Assembly: GCA_028823485.1 (NCBI GenBank) | Contig: JAPKBG010000003.1 | Coordinates: 1 to 52,897 of the forward strand | Reading direction: 5' to 3' | DNA: 52,897 nt | From: Methylophilaceae bacterium | GTDB lineage: Bacteria; Pseudomonadota; Gammaproteobacteria; Burkholderiales; Methylophilaceae | Shown here: in pieces, positions 18,345 to 27,545 of the stretch | How positions within the stretch are numbered: the stretch's first letter is position 1 | Layout of the letters: every line of letters starts with the position of its first letter | The notes under the pieces: model-generated | Seen by the model: only the letters and a program-made list of their open reading frames with translations | Database searches by the model: none | What the model was told of the DNA's origin: nothing | Position numbers and translations under genes: made by a program

Positions 18345-20327
18345 CTAGTTAGCCTTGCCTGTCAGCAAATACATTTCTGCAGCAACCAAGCCTTCTGGCG
18401 AGCCGAGTAATACAATCACATCGCCTTCACCAAACAGAATATCAGGTCGAGGTGAAATATCTGCACGCATGTTAGGGCGGCGTAGATGCTGTATTTCAAC
18501 ATCAAAGTCAGTTAAATCAACATTGCGTAACAGTCTTTTATTCACATAAGCATTTTTAGACAGCGTCACAGGATGCAACCTTAATTGCTTAGTATCGCCA
18601 AATTCACCAGCTTCATCGGTCACACCACCAAAGTACCCTTTGAACATTTGATAGCGCTCTTCACGGAAAAGTCGAATCCGCTTCACAACACGCTTAAGTG
18701 GCACGCCAAGAATAATCAGTGCATGCGAAGCTAGCATTAAGCTGCCTTCTAATACTTCAGGCACCACTTCAGTTGCACCCGCCTGTCTAAACTCATCCAT
18801 ATGCGTTTCATCCGTTGTGCGCACGATAACAGGTAGATTTGGATAAATTTCTCGCGTGACATGTAATATCTTCATGGAAGAACGCATTGCGGCATAACTA
18901 ATAATCAACGCTTTTGCATGTCCTGCGCCCGCCGCTTCTAATACAGCACTTCGGCTTGCATCACCGTACATCACATGCTCACCAGCGACCGCTGCCTCAT
19001 TGACACGGGTTGGATCAATATCTAATGCAATAAAAGGAATGTGCTCCTCCTTTAAAAATCGCCCAAGGTACTGCCCACTTCGCCCATAACCACAAAGGAT
19101 GACATGACCATTTAGCTTCTTACCAATCTCTTCCAACTCAACTTCTTTACGACTAATGTTCATGATGTAGCTTTTGGCTAAACTTCGCGCGATGCGGCCG
19201 TTGTACTGAATCACAAATGGCGCAATGATCATGGATAACAAGCAGGCAGATAACACTAATTGCAATTCAGCACCGCCAATCAAGCCTCGGCCTAATGCCA
19301 AAGTCAAAATTACAAAACCAAACTCGCCCGCCTGCGCCAGTATGACGCCAGTCCGAATGCCAACACCCACCTCGAAACCGAAAATACGGACTAAAATCGC
19401 AATCACAACGGCTTTAAACAACACAAAAGCTAATAACAAAGCCGAAACCAATGCAATGTTATTAATCAAGTAATTGAAATCCAGCAGCATGCCTACGCTG
19501 ATGAAAAACAAACCCATTAAAATATCGCGGAATGAGGCAATATCGGATTCCACTTGATAGCGATAGCGCGTCTCTGAAATCAACATCCCTGCAATAAAAG
19601 CACCCAGCGCATAGGATAGGCCAGCTAAGTTAGTTGCAAATGCTAATAACAACGTCACCATTAATACATTCATCACAAATAGTTCACGAGAACGCTGTCT
19701 CGCGACTAAACCAAACCAAAAGCTAATCACGCCCTTACCAAATTTAAATAAGATAAATAATAAAACGACCGTTTTAATAAAAGCCCAGCCAAGCAATGTC
19801 GCCAAATCGGCTGATTCTGCACTTAATGCGGGAATGAGCACCAAAATGGGAATAACGGCTAAATCTTGAAACAACAAAATGCCAATACTCAGTCGACCAT
19901 GGCGAGAGTTCAAATCAACGCGTTCCATCAATATTTTAGAGACTATCGCGGTAGAAGACATGGTTAAGGCTGATGCCACAATAAAGGCGACCGTTAAACT
20001 AAAGCCTGCTAACCAACAAGCACCCATTACTGCCACCATGGTAATCACAACCTGCGCACCGCCTAAACCAAACAGTGTCTTACGCATCGCATACAGCTTA
20101 GGCAAGCTAAACTCTAAACCGATACTAAACATCAAAAAGACAATCCCAAATTCAGCTAAATGACGACCAGACTCTGTATTCGGCAGCAAGGCAAAGGCAT
20201 AAGGCCCAAACAAAACACCGACGACGAAGTAAGCCAGCAACGGTGGCAAACGCAAGGCACGGAAAAATGCCACAAATAAAACAGAGCTTGTTAATACTAA
20301 AAGAATACTGGCAAGTGAATTAAACAA
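18345..20327 (-). CDS. Kef-type cation:proton antiporter with TrkA-N and TrkA-C domains
   Basis: CPA2-family membrane antiporter of 660 residues. About a dozen hydrophobic segments occupy residues 5-385. A cytoplasmic RCK/TrkA-N domain follows, with the NAD-binding GYGRSGQYLGRFL near residue 410, then a TrkA-C domain ending in ILFGEGDVIVLLGSPEGL. The order and length match KefB/KefC/YbaL-type potassium or sodium efflux systems. No KefF/KefG ancillary subunit is adjacent, so glutathione gating is not supported. Ion specificity is unknown. Confidence 0.9.
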   Translation of the reverse strand: MFNSLASILLVLTSSVLFVAFFRALRLPPLLAYFVVGVLFGPYAFALLPNTESGRHLAEFGIVFLMFSIGLEFSLPKLYAMRKTLFGLGGAQVVITMVAVMGACWLAGFSLTVAFIVASALTMSSTAIVSKILMERVDLNSRHGRLSIGILLFQDLAVIPILVLIPALSAESADLATLLGWAFIKTVVLLFILFKFGKGVISFWFGLVARQRSRELFVMNVLMVTLLLAFATNLAGLSYALGAFIAGMLISETRYRYQVESDIASFRDILMGLFFISVGMLLDFNYLINNIALVSALLLAFVLFKAVVIAILVRIFGFEVGVGIRTGVILAQAGEFGFVILTLALGRGLIGGAELQLVLSACLLSMIIAPFVIQYNGRIARSLAKSYIMNISRKEVELEEIGKKLNGHVILCGYGRSGQYLGRFLKEEHIPFIALDIDPTRVNEAAVAGEHVMYGDASRSAVLEAAGAGHAKALIISYAAMRSSMKILHVTREIYPNLPVIVRTTDETHMDEFRQAGATEVVPEVLEGSLMLASHALIILGVPLKRVVKRIRLFREERYQMFKGYFGGVTDEAGEFGDTKQLRLHPVTLSKNAYVNKRLLRNVDLTDFDVEIQHLRRPNMRADISPRPDILFGEGDVIVLLGSPEGLVAAEMYLLTGKAN

Positions 20328-20446
20328 TGATCACCTTTCTAAATGTGGTTTCTGCGCAAATCATAGCAAATGATGTGATTAGTGCAAAAATTGTGCCTAC
20401 TTATCTTTATTTATGCCAAATTTATATCAAACCACGTGTATTTTGC

Positions 20447-20475
20447 TTTATTAAGCAACGATTCCCTTTTATACT
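20447..20475 (+). promoter_or_regulatory. Possible promoter giving a leaderless kdsD transcript
   Basis: -10 TATACT at 20470-20475 with a weak -35 TTTATT at 20447-20452 (17-base spacer). The predicted start of transcription (~20482-20484) coincides with the kdsD ATG at 20484. Confidence 0.35.
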
Positions 20476-20483
20476 AATTGTAT

Positions 20484-21491
20484 ATGAGCACTGAGTTACT
20501 GCAAAAAGAACAGCCTTACGTATCAACGCGCGAATCACTCACGCTTGCGCGCAAGGTGCTGCTGACTGAAGCAAAAGAAATTGAGGCTCTCGCTTCAAAC
20601 TTAGATGCAAACTTCGAAGCGGCTATCTCACTTATTCTACATTGTAAAGGCCGCGTTGTCGTAAGTGGCATCGGTAAATCTGGGCACATTGGCGGCAAAA
20701 TTGCTGCTACGTTAGCAAGCACAGGGACACCAGCCTTTTTTATGCACCCAGCCGAGGCGAGCCACGGCGATCTTGGCATGATTACTGGTGATGATGTTGT
20801 CATTGCATTATCGAACTCGGGTGAAAGTGACGAAATACTCAATATACTGCCAACCATCAAACGACTCGGGGCAAAAGTCATTGCCATTACTGGTAAAAAA
20901 ACATCTACTTTAGCCAAGCAATCTAATATCCATCTGAGTGCAGAAGTCTCTCAAGAAGCATGCCCACTAGGGCTTTCTCCAACAGCAAGCACGACGGTGG
21001 CATTAGCACTTGGTGACGCACTTGCCGTTTGTGTTTTAGATTGTCGAGATTTTTCAGCAGAAGATTTTGCTAAATCACACCCAGGCGGGAATCTTGGCAG
21101 ACGCTTAATCACACGTGTTAGCGATGTAATGCACATGGAGGATGCCATTCCTTACGTCATGGATACTGCTCTCTTATCAGAGGCGCTGATTAAAATGACA
21201 CAAAAAGGCTTAGGCTTTACCGCCATTGTCGACCAACAACACACTTTAGTTGGCATTTTTACCGACGGTGATTTGCGCCGTGTTTTTGCCAGTGGTGAAA
21301 ACACACAATCAGCAAAAGTGACCCATGTGATGCATGCTAATCCAACAACGATTGGTGCACGGAAATTAGCAGCCGAAGCCGTAGAGTTGATGGAACATCA
21401 TAAAATCAATGGCCTACTGGTCACAGATGACCACAACAAGCTAGTCGGTGCATTTAATATGCATGACTTGTTAATAGCCAAAATTATTTAG
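20484..21491 (+). CDS. kdsD: D-arabinose 5-phosphate isomerase
   Basis: Converts ribulose-5-phosphate to arabinose-5-phosphate, entry to Kdo synthesis for lipopolysaccharide. It has a SIS domain (about 35-185; GKSGHIGGKIAATLASTGTP and HGDLGMITGDD) followed by two CBS repeats (about 210-335). Length 335, as in E. coli KdsD. I chose ATG 20484 over the in-frame TTG at 20478; neither has a clear ribosome site, and the start may be leaderless. It opens the cluster kdsD-kdsC-lptC-lptA-lptB-rpoN-hpf. Confidence 0.96.
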   Translation: MSTELLQKEQPYVSTRESLTLARKVLLTEAKEIEALASNLDANFEAAISLILHCKGRVVVSGIGKSGHIGGKIAATLASTGTPAFFMHPAEASHGDLGMITGDDVVIALSNSGESDEILNILPTIKRLGAKVIAITGKKTSTLAKQSNIHLSAEVSQEACPLGLSPTASTTVALALGDALAVCVLDCRDFSAEDFAKSHPGGNLGRRLITRVSDVMHMEDAIPYVMDTALLSEALIKMTQKGLGFTAIVDQQHTLVGIFTDGDLRRVFASGENTQSAKVTHVMHANPTTIGARKLAAEAVELMEHHKINGLLVTDDHNKLVGAFNMHDLLIAKII

Positions 21492-21512
21492 TGAATACTC
21501 AGAATTAATTCA

Positions 21513-22067
21513 ATGAAAAAGAGAAGCAGCTTGAGTGACGTAACAGAGGCAGTTATCGCCCGCGCAAAAAAAATCAAAGTCATTGTTTTTGATATTGATG
21601 GTGTCATGACCGACGGCGGCCTCATGGTTGGTGACGATGGTCAGGAATATAAAATGTTCCACGCACATGATGGCTTAGGCATGAAAATGCTCAATAAAAC
21701 GGACGTCAAAATGGCCATTATCACTGGGCGAACCTCTAACGTAGTGTCGATTAGAGCAGAGACCAATAAAATCGAACATTGCTACCAAGGAGTAGAAGAT
21801 AAAAAAGTGGCCTTGGATGATTTAATTAAAAAGCTCAATATTCAACCAGAAGAAGCGGCATTCATGGGCGACGATATTGTCGACATTCCGCCAATGCGAG
21901 CGTGCGGCCTAGCGATTAGCGTCCCAACAGCGCAAAGCCTGGTTAAAGAATACGCGCACTATGTCACGAAGAACCAAGCGGGTAAGGGCGCTGTGAGGGA
22001 GGTTTGCGAATTAATCATGAAAGCACAAGATACCTATGACGCGGTCACCCGTCGGTATTTTGAGTAA
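21513..22067 (+). CDS. kdsC: 3-deoxy-D-manno-octulosonate 8-phosphate phosphatase
   Basis: HAD-superfamily phosphatase of 184 residues that releases Kdo. The nucleophile motif is VFDIDGVMTDGG (catalytic Asp pair), motif II is AIITGRTS and motif IV is FMGDDIVDIPPM. As usual for C0-type HAD phosphatases there is no cap domain. It begins 21 bases after kdsD and 17 bases before lptC, so they form one transcription unit. Confidence 0.97.
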   Translation: MKKRSSLSDVTEAVIARAKKIKVIVFDIDGVMTDGGLMVGDDGQEYKMFHAHDGLGMKMLNKTDVKMAIITGRTSNVVSIRAETNKIEHCYQGVEDKKVALDDLIKKLNIQPEEAAFMGDDIVDIPPMRACGLAISVPTAQSLVKEYAHYVTKNQAGKGAVREVCELIMKAQDTYDAVTRRYFE

Positions 22068-22084
22068 CTAAGCATTCCGTAAAG

Positions 22085-22663
22085 ATGCAAAACCGTACAA
22101 CCGTTTTATTCCCACTCGTTTTAATGGGATTCATGGCGCTCATTACTTTTTGGATTAATAAAGCAGTTGAACAGCAAGGGTCTAGAATTGACGGCAGTCA
22201 ACGACATGACCCTGATTACACAATGGAAAATTTTGTCACCAAACAAACAGATAAGGATGGCAACTTAAGTTATATATTAAAAGCGGTAAAAATGACGCAC
22301 TACCCAGATGATGATAGTACTGTCTTGGAAAAACCAAAATTTACACAGTACACCAAAGATAAGCCTTATACTAAAATTGGCGGTGATCATGGCAATATTT
22401 CTAGTGATGGAGAGGAAGTTGAAATATTGGGTAATGTCGTTGTTGTGCGAGATGCCTATGATGATAAAAGTGAAATGCGCGTACTAACGGATAAACTAAT
22501 CCTCTTTCCTGACTTGGAATTAGCAAAAACAGATAGGCCAGTGACACTTACACAAGCCTCTAAAACCATCATTCATGCAACAGGGATGATTTACGATAAG
22601 AACAAACAAACATTCAAACTACTTCATAAAGTCAATGCACACTATGAAAGACCCAAAAAATAA
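22085..22663 (+). CDS. lptC: LPS export ABC transporter periplasmic protein LptC
   Basis: Bitopic inner-membrane protein of 192 residues that passes lipopolysaccharide from LptB2FG to LptA. One N-terminal membrane helix (about 8-24) is followed by a beta-jellyroll periplasmic domain (YTMENFVTKQTDKDGNLSYIL ... GMIYDKNKQTFKLL). Sequence conservation is low in this family, but length, topology and position between kdsC and lptA support it. Its stop overlaps a possible lptA ATG (TAATGA). Confidence 0.92.
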   Translation: MQNRTTVLFPLVLMGFMALITFWINKAVEQQGSRIDGSQRHDPDYTMENFVTKQTDKDGNLSYILKAVKMTHYPDDDSTVLEKPKFTQYTKDKPYTKIGGDHGNISSDGEEVEILGNVVVVRDAYDDKSEMRVLTDKLILFPDLELAKTDRPVTLTQASKTIIHATGMIYDKNKQTFKLLHKVNAHYERPKK

Positions 22664-22737
22664 TGACCCCTATTGCTAGCAATCACCCATGTGTAGAGAG
22701 CCTAGTTAGAAAACCATATCAAAAACATGGTGAAATA

Positions 22738-23340
22738 ATGTCGCTCTTTTTTTGCACACCCCTCTTTCTGATCAGCCTTTTCGCAAGCTCAACTGTATTT
22801 GCTGAGGCCGCTGATAAAGACAAGTCAATTGAGCTTGAAGCAGACAGCCTGACTGTTAACGATGCGGCACAAACCAGTACTTATCTAGGCAACGTCATCT
22901 TAACGCAAGGCACACTGGTGATTCATGCAGACAAGCTGGTCGTACTCGAAGACGACAGCGGCTTTGGAACTAGTACCGCCATCGGCAACCCCGCCACATT
23001 TAAACAAAAAAGTGAGGGCAAAAATGAATATATGTACGGCAGTGCTCAACGTATTGAATACGATGGCCGTATGGATAAAGTAGAGCTATATACAAAAGCT
23101 TGGGTTAAACAAGGCGAAGATGTGATGTATGGCGACTACATTAGTTACGATGGGAATGCAGAGTACGCTGAAGTCAAAGGTGGAGAAAAGTCTGAAAGTG
23201 CTGGGCCCTCAAGTGGCAGAGTGAGAGTCATCATTCAACCAAAAGATGACAAAGAGGAAGATGCACCTCCAGCTAACGTCAAAACACCTATGACGATTAA
23301 CAAACTTAAATTAAGCTATGAGCTTAATAAGCAACCATAA
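22738..23340 (+). CDS. lptA: Lipopolysaccharide transport periplasmic protein LptA
   Basis: Periplasmic bridge of the LPS transport machine. From ATG 22738 the protein has 200 residues with a good signal peptide ([22 protein letters not shown]) and an OstA/LptA jellyroll ([35 protein letters not shown] ...). An earlier in-frame ATG at 22663 overlaps the lptC stop and would add 25 residues ahead of the signal peptide. I favour 22738 because signal peptides normally start the protein. The 3' end overlaps the region before lptB. Confidence 0.9.
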   Translation: MSLFFCTPLFLISLFASSTVFAEAADKDKSIELEADSLTVNDAAQTSTYLGNVILTQGTLVIHADKLVVLEDDSGFGTSTAIGNPATFKQKSEGKNEYMYGSAQRIEYDGRMDKVELYTKAWVKQGEDVMYGDYISYDGNAEYAEVKGGEKSESAGPSSGRVRVIIQPKDDKEEDAPPANVKTPMTINKLKLSYELNKQP

Positions 23341-23353
23341 AAATGAAAAACAT

Positions 23354-24076
23354 ATGAGTGAACTTGTTGTAGAACACCTTAAGAAGTCCTACAAATCACG
23401 CACGGTTGTGCATGATATGTCTCTACAGATTAAGAGTGGGGAGGTCGTCGGCTTACTTGGGCCTAACGGTGCAGGCAAAACTACCAGTTTTTATATGATT
23501 GTGGGCTTAGTTCCTTTAGATGCTGGCAACATTACCTTGGATGGTAAAAATCTGAGCAAGATGCCTATTCATTTACGTGCCAACATGGGACTTGCTTATT
23601 TGCCGCAAGAACCCTCTATCTTTCGTAAGCTATCCGTTTCAGAAAATATCATGGCAGTACTGGAACTACAGAATTTAACTGAGCTACAAAGACAGGCCCA
23701 ACTAGAGTCGCTTTTACAAGATTTACATATTCTGCATATCCGTAACAATGCAGCCGTCGGTTTATCTGGTGGTGAACGACGACGTGTTGAAATTGCGCGT
23801 TGTTTAGCAACCAATCCTAGCTTTATCTTATTAGATGAGCCATTTGCAGGCATTGACCCCATTGCCGTGCTGGACATCCAAAAAATCATTCGTTTTCTCT
23901 CCTCACGCAATATCGGCGTATTGATAACTGACCACAATGTGCGCGAAACCTTAGGCATTTGTGATCGCGCCTACATTGTCAATGCTGGCTCTGTATTTGC
24001 ATCTGGCAGCTCAGCAGAAATCGTTAACAATGAAGATGTGCGTGAAATCTATTTAGGCAAAGACTTCAAACTCTAA
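23354..24076 (+). CDS. lptB: LPS export ABC transporter ATP-binding protein LptB
   Basis: Cytoplasmic ATPase that powers LPS extraction with LptFG. From ATG 23354 it has 240 residues. Walker A is GPNGAGKTT, the Q-loop region is [12 protein letters not shown], the signature is [13 protein letters not shown], Walker B is [13 protein letters not shown] and the switch histidine lies in TDHNVRET. An in-frame ATG at 23318 within lptA is less likely because it would add residues not typical of the family. lptF and lptG are not in this window. Confidence 0.96.
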   Translation: MSELVVEHLKKSYKSRTVVHDMSLQIKSGEVVGLLGPNGAGKTTSFYMIVGLVPLDAGNITLDGKNLSKMPIHLRANMGLAYLPQEPSIFRKLSVSENIMAVLELQNLTELQRQAQLESLLQDLHILHIRNNAAVGLSGGERRRVEIARCLATNPSFILLDEPFAGIDPIAVLDIQKIIRFLSSRNIGVLITDHNVRETLGICDRAYIVNAGSVFASGSSAEIVNNEDVREIYLGKDFKL

Positions 24077-24090
24077 ATTAGAAAAGAATC

Positions 24091-25611
24091 ATGAAACAAG
24101 GTTTACAACTCAGAACATCGCAAAACTTAGCGTTAACCCCGCAGTTACAACAATCGATACGCTTACTACAACTTTCTACACTTGAAATGAATCAAGAGCT
24201 TGAAATAATTTTGCAAGAAAATCCTCTACTGGAACTTATCGAAGGGGATGAAGATAGTGAAGCAAGTAATGCAGAGTCATCTAACACTGAAACAAGTAAT
24301 GATGAAGCTAGCGACAATAATGCTTCCACCAAAGATGCGGAAGTCAGTGAGCAGGAGTCTGCAGCAGAAGCGCCTATAGCAGATGACGACTTCAAACAAA
24401 ATGATTTTGATGAAGGCTATGAAGAGTATGAAGAGTATGGCAGCGCCAGTAATTGGGATGAAGGCAGAAAACAGAACAATAATAACGTTGATGACGATGA
24501 TAGTTTCACGCGGCAAGAAACGGCCGTAGAGAACCTACGTGATCATTTATTGGACCAAATAAAACTACTCTCATTGTCAGAGCGTGACCAACAGTTAATG
24601 TTGCTACTCGTCGATAGTATTAATGAAAATGGCTATCTAGAATCTTCTTTAGAAGACATCATAGAATCACTGCCTGAAGAACTGGAAATTGAGTTTGTTG
24701 AACTAGAGATAGTATTGAAACATGTACAAAACTTAGACCCCGTCGGCATTGGTGCAACCAATTTACAAGAATGTATTTTGCTACAACTCAATGTCTTGCC
24801 TGATAACATTCCCGATTTGGTATTGGCTAAAATCATCGTAAAAGAACATTTACATGTGCTTGCTAATAAAGACTTTAATAAATTACGCAAGCTCACTAGC
24901 TGCAGCGAAGAAAGCTTAAAGAGCGCGCAAACACTCATACAGTTACAGAATCCACGGCCGGGTGCTGGCTTTGCGCAATTCAGTCCTAATCACTTTATTC
25001 AACATGAAGTCACTGTTAAAAAAACAAAAGGAATTTGGGTCGCCACATTAAACGATGGTGTCATGCCTAAGTTACGCATTAACCAAATGTATGCGGATAT
25101 CTTAAAACGTAATCGCGAAAATTCAGGTCAATATCTACAAAGTCAAATGCAAGAAGCACGTTGGATGATTAAAAATATTCAGCAGCGCTTCTCTACCATT
25201 CTGCGCGTCTCACAAGCTATTATCGACAAACAACGTAACTTTTTCGAGCAAGGCGAAATCGCCATGCGCCCATTGGTATTACGCGAAATTGCAGACGAAT
25301 TAGAGCTGCATGAATCGACAATTTCAAGAGTGACGACACATAAATACATGCTCACCCCGCGCGGTATATTCGAGCTTAAATACTTTTTTGGCAGTCACGT
25401 TGCCACCGAATCGGGTGGTGAGTGTTCTGCCACCGCTATTCGTGCGCTCATTAAACAATTGGTGGCCGAAGAAAACACGAAGAAACCATATTCTGACAAT
25501 CAAATTAGCGAAATACTCGCTATGCAAGGAATTGTCATTGCTAGACGTACGATTGCAAAATATAGAGAGTCTCTGCACATCCCACCTGCAAATTTACGTA
25601 AATCTTTATAA
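24091..25611 (+). CDS. rpoN: RNA polymerase sigma-54 factor
   Basis: Sigma-54 of 506 residues. Region I is the Gln/Leu-rich N-terminus (LRTSQNLALTPQLQQSIRLLQLS) that holds polymerase inactive until an AAA+ activator acts. A long acidic, low-complexity region II spans about 50-130 (Glu/Asp/Ser/Asn-rich). The core-binding and helix-turn-helix region III ends with the RpoN box ARRTIAKYRE near residue 485. It follows lptB after 14 bases, the standard order. The only NtrC-type regulator in the window (31402-32661) has a degenerate AAA+ domain. Confidence 0.97.
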   Translation: MKQGLQLRTSQNLALTPQLQQSIRLLQLSTLEMNQELEIILQENPLLELIEGDEDSEASNAESSNTETSNDEASDNNASTKDAEVSEQESAAEAPIADDDFKQNDFDEGYEEYEEYGSASNWDEGRKQNNNNVDDDDSFTRQETAVENLRDHLLDQIKLLSLSERDQQLMLLLVDSINENGYLESSLEDIIESLPEELEIEFVELEIVLKHVQNLDPVGIGATNLQECILLQLNVLPDNIPDLVLAKIIVKEHLHVLANKDFNKLRKLTSCSEESLKSAQTLIQLQNPRPGAGFAQFSPNHFIQHEVTVKKTKGIWVATLNDGVMPKLRINQMYADILKRNRENSGQYLQSQMQEARWMIKNIQQRFSTILRVSQAIIDKQRNFFEQGEIAMRPLVLREIADELELHESTISRVTTHKYMLTPRGIFELKYFFGSHVATESGGECSATAIRALIKQLVAEENTKKPYSDNQISEILAMQGIVIARRTIAKYRESLHIPPANLRKSL

Positions 25612-25683
25612 CAACGGTATAAAAGTAGTAAACTAGATTGATTATATCGGCTCTAAAAGGTGTACACTAAAGTTGTTTTATAT

Positions 25684-25719
25684 TTTTTACTTGCTCAGTT
25701 TTATTAAAGTAAAAACTGA
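25684..25719 (+). other. Mutually exclusive hairpins in the hpf leader
   Basis: TTTTTACTT (25684-25692) pairs with AAGTAAAAA (25707-25715), or alternatively TCAGTTTT (25695-25702) pairs with AAAACTGA (25712-25719). The two stems share bases 25712-25715. They lie between rpoN and hpf, ~30 bases before the hpf start. Confidence 0.35.
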
Positions 25720-25748
25720 AGAACAAACTTAACAAAAGGATCTCAATT

Positions 25749-26075
25749 ATGAACTTACAACTAACAGGACACCATCTAGAAGTCACTTCAGCTTTAAGAG
25801 AATATGTAGAAACAAAACTAGAAAAGATTAGCAATCACTTTGATGATGTGATTGATGTGAAAGTAACCCTGCGTGTAGAAAAGCTTGCCCAAAAGGTTGA
25901 AGCAACACTACACGTGCCCGGCAATGATTTACACGCTGAAAGTAGCGATGAGAACATGTATAGCGCCATTGATATTCTGACGGATAAACTTGACCGACAG
26001 GTGTTGAAACACAAAGAAAAAAATAGTGACCATCATAAAATTAATGGCGCTGTCAAACACCAAATAATTAATTAA
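25749..26075 (+). CDS. hpf: Ribosome hibernation-promoting factor
   Basis: Short HPF/YfiA-type protein of 108 residues that binds the 30S decoding region and dimerises or silences ribosomes in stationary phase. The family segments are NLQLTGHHLEVTSALREYVETKL, VEATLHVPGNDLHAES and MYSAIDILTDKLDRQVLKHKEK. An AAAGGA ribosome site sits upstream. Placement after rpoN is standard. The next genes in many relatives (ptsN, hprK) are absent here. Confidence 0.95.
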   Translation: MNLQLTGHHLEVTSALREYVETKLEKISNHFDDVIDVKVTLRVEKLAQKVEATLHVPGNDLHAESSDENMYSAIDILTDKLDRQVLKHKEKNSDHHKINGAVKHQIIN

Positions 26076-26120
26076 TCCAACAGACATTAGCTCGCTTTTA
26101 TATTGAGGGCCATTTAGAAT

Positions 26121-26151
26121 CAAGTGTTAACTCATCCAGACTTAACACTTG
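26121..26151 (+). other. Perfect 10-bp stem-loop between hpf and rapZ
   Basis: CAAGTGTTAA (26121-26130) is exactly complementary to TTAACACTTG (26142-26151) across an 11-base loop. No U-run follows, so it is not a classic terminator. The rest of the 185-base gap holds no ORF I can support. Confidence 0.45.
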
Positions 26152-26260
26152 GGGTGGTTACAAACACCTCCACACCAACCATTCCACAATACTGTTAGAT
26201 TCTGCAGAGAATGTTAAACTAGCTCCTCAAATAGTTTTTAAGGTTGAAAGAACCAATATC

Positions 26261-27112
26261 GTGCATTTAATCATCCTCACAGGGCTATCAGGCTCTGGTA
26301 AAAGTGTCGCACTGCGCGCATTGGAAGACAGTGGTTTTTATTGTATTGATAATTTGCCCGCGACCATGTTGCCACTTATCTCACACCATGTTGAGTCTGC
26401 CCAATATAGCAAAGTGGCCATCAGCATTGATTGTCGTAGCGCTGGCTTAGAAACCTTCCCAAGTGCGATTGAACAGCTAAAGGCGAGCGGCAATCAGGTG
26501 GATGTATTGTTTTTAGATGCGAAAATAGAAACACTCGTTAAACGGTTTAGCGAAACCAGGCGCAAACACCCGTTAAGTAATGGCGAAACAACCTTAGCCG
26601 AAAGCATCTTGAACGAACGTGCATTATTAGGCGGCTATAGCGATCTTGGTCATCGGATTGACACCAGTAACATTAGCGCCAATACGTTACGTAATCATAT
26701 TCGTGAATTTACCAAACACACGAACAACAGAATGGTGTTGCTGTTCACCTCTTTTGGCTTCAAAGAAGGCATCCCACTGGATGCAGACTTTGTGTTTGAT
26801 GTCCGCAGCATCCCTAACCCGCATTACGATACAGCCTTACGTCCGCTTACTGGCAAAGATGCTGCCGTCATCAACTTCCTTGAAAGTGAACCAATAGCAT
26901 TAGATATGCTAGCGGATGTGAAGCAGTATGTTCAAAAATGGCTCTCCAGTTTTGAGCAAGATAATCGCAGTTATTTGACGGTCGCTATTGGCTGCACTGG
27001 TGGACAACACCGCTCTGTTTATTTCGTGGAGCAACTAAGCCGTCATTTCCAAGACTCTGAATACAAGGTCATTATTCGCCATCGAGAGCTCGATAGGAAA
27101 ACAACGCCATGA
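26261..27112 (+). CDS. rapZ: RNase adapter protein RapZ
   Basis: Nucleotide-binding adapter of 283 residues, related to E. coli RapZ/YvcJ, which directs RNase E to small RNAs controlling amino-sugar synthesis. Walker A is GLSGSGKS at 8-15. Other conserved parts are YCIDNLPATMLP, FLDA...RFSETRRKHPL, and the C-terminal IGCTGGQHRSVY. The first codon in this frame is GTG at 26261 and fits family length. In most relatives ptsN and hprK precede it. Confidence 0.94.
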   Translation: MHLIILTGLSGSGKSVALRALEDSGFYCIDNLPATMLPLISHHVESAQYSKVAISIDCRSAGLETFPSAIEQLKASGNQVDVLFLDAKIETLVKRFSETRRKHPLSNGETTLAESILNERALLGGYSDLGHRIDTSNISANTLRNHIREFTKHTNNRMVLLFTSFGFKEGIPLDADFVFDVRSIPNPHYDTALRPLTGKDAAVINFLESEPIALDMLADVKQYVQKWLSSFEQDNRSYLTVAIGCTGGQHRSVYFVEQLSRHFQDSEYKVIIRHRELDRKTTP

Positions 27113-27178
27113 TGCTAGCGACTTGAATTTTAATCTTGTTGTACCCACATAAGCATTATACAACCTTAGGAAATCAGC

Positions 27179-27523
27179 ATGCCAGAAGTAATCACAGTCC
27201 TAAATAACGACGATAAAAACCTTGCCACCATCACCCATTTGTTTGGTACCATATTTTCATTTATTCCTGCACTACTTGTTTGGCTACTCAAAAAAGAGAG
27301 TAATGCCTACCTTGCTGACCAAGCCAAAGAAGCGCTTAATTTCCAAATTACAGTTGCGATTGCCATGTTTGTTTGCGGCTCCATCTTATCTTTGGTGTTA
27401 ATCGGCCTAATGATGTTGCCAATGGTTTGGCTAGCCAATATTGTTTTTTGCATTATTGCCGCTATCGCTACTAGCAAGGGTGAAACCTATCGCCACCCAT
27501 TATGTCTCCGTTTAATCAATTAA
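27179..27523 (+). CDS. DUF4870 domain-containing membrane protein
   Basis: Small membrane protein of 114 residues with three hydrophobic stretches (about 22-40, 58-80 and 84-100) and the characteristic ATITHLFGTIFSFIPALLVWLLKK and DQAKEALNFQITVAIA segments. Function unknown. AGGAAATC precedes the ATG. It lies between rapZ and prlC, all on the plus strand with short gaps. Confidence 0.88.
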   Translation: MPEVITVLNNDDKNLATITHLFGTIFSFIPALLVWLLKKESNAYLADQAKEALNFQITVAIAMFVCGSILSLVLIGLMMLPMVWLANIVFCIIAAIATSKGETYRHPLCLRLIN

Positions 27524-27545
27524 AATTTTAATTTAAGGAACAACT

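Noticed and set aside
20516-20917. Minus-strand 133-codon ORF opposite kdsD
   Set aside because: Antisense to a clear SIS-domain coding region.
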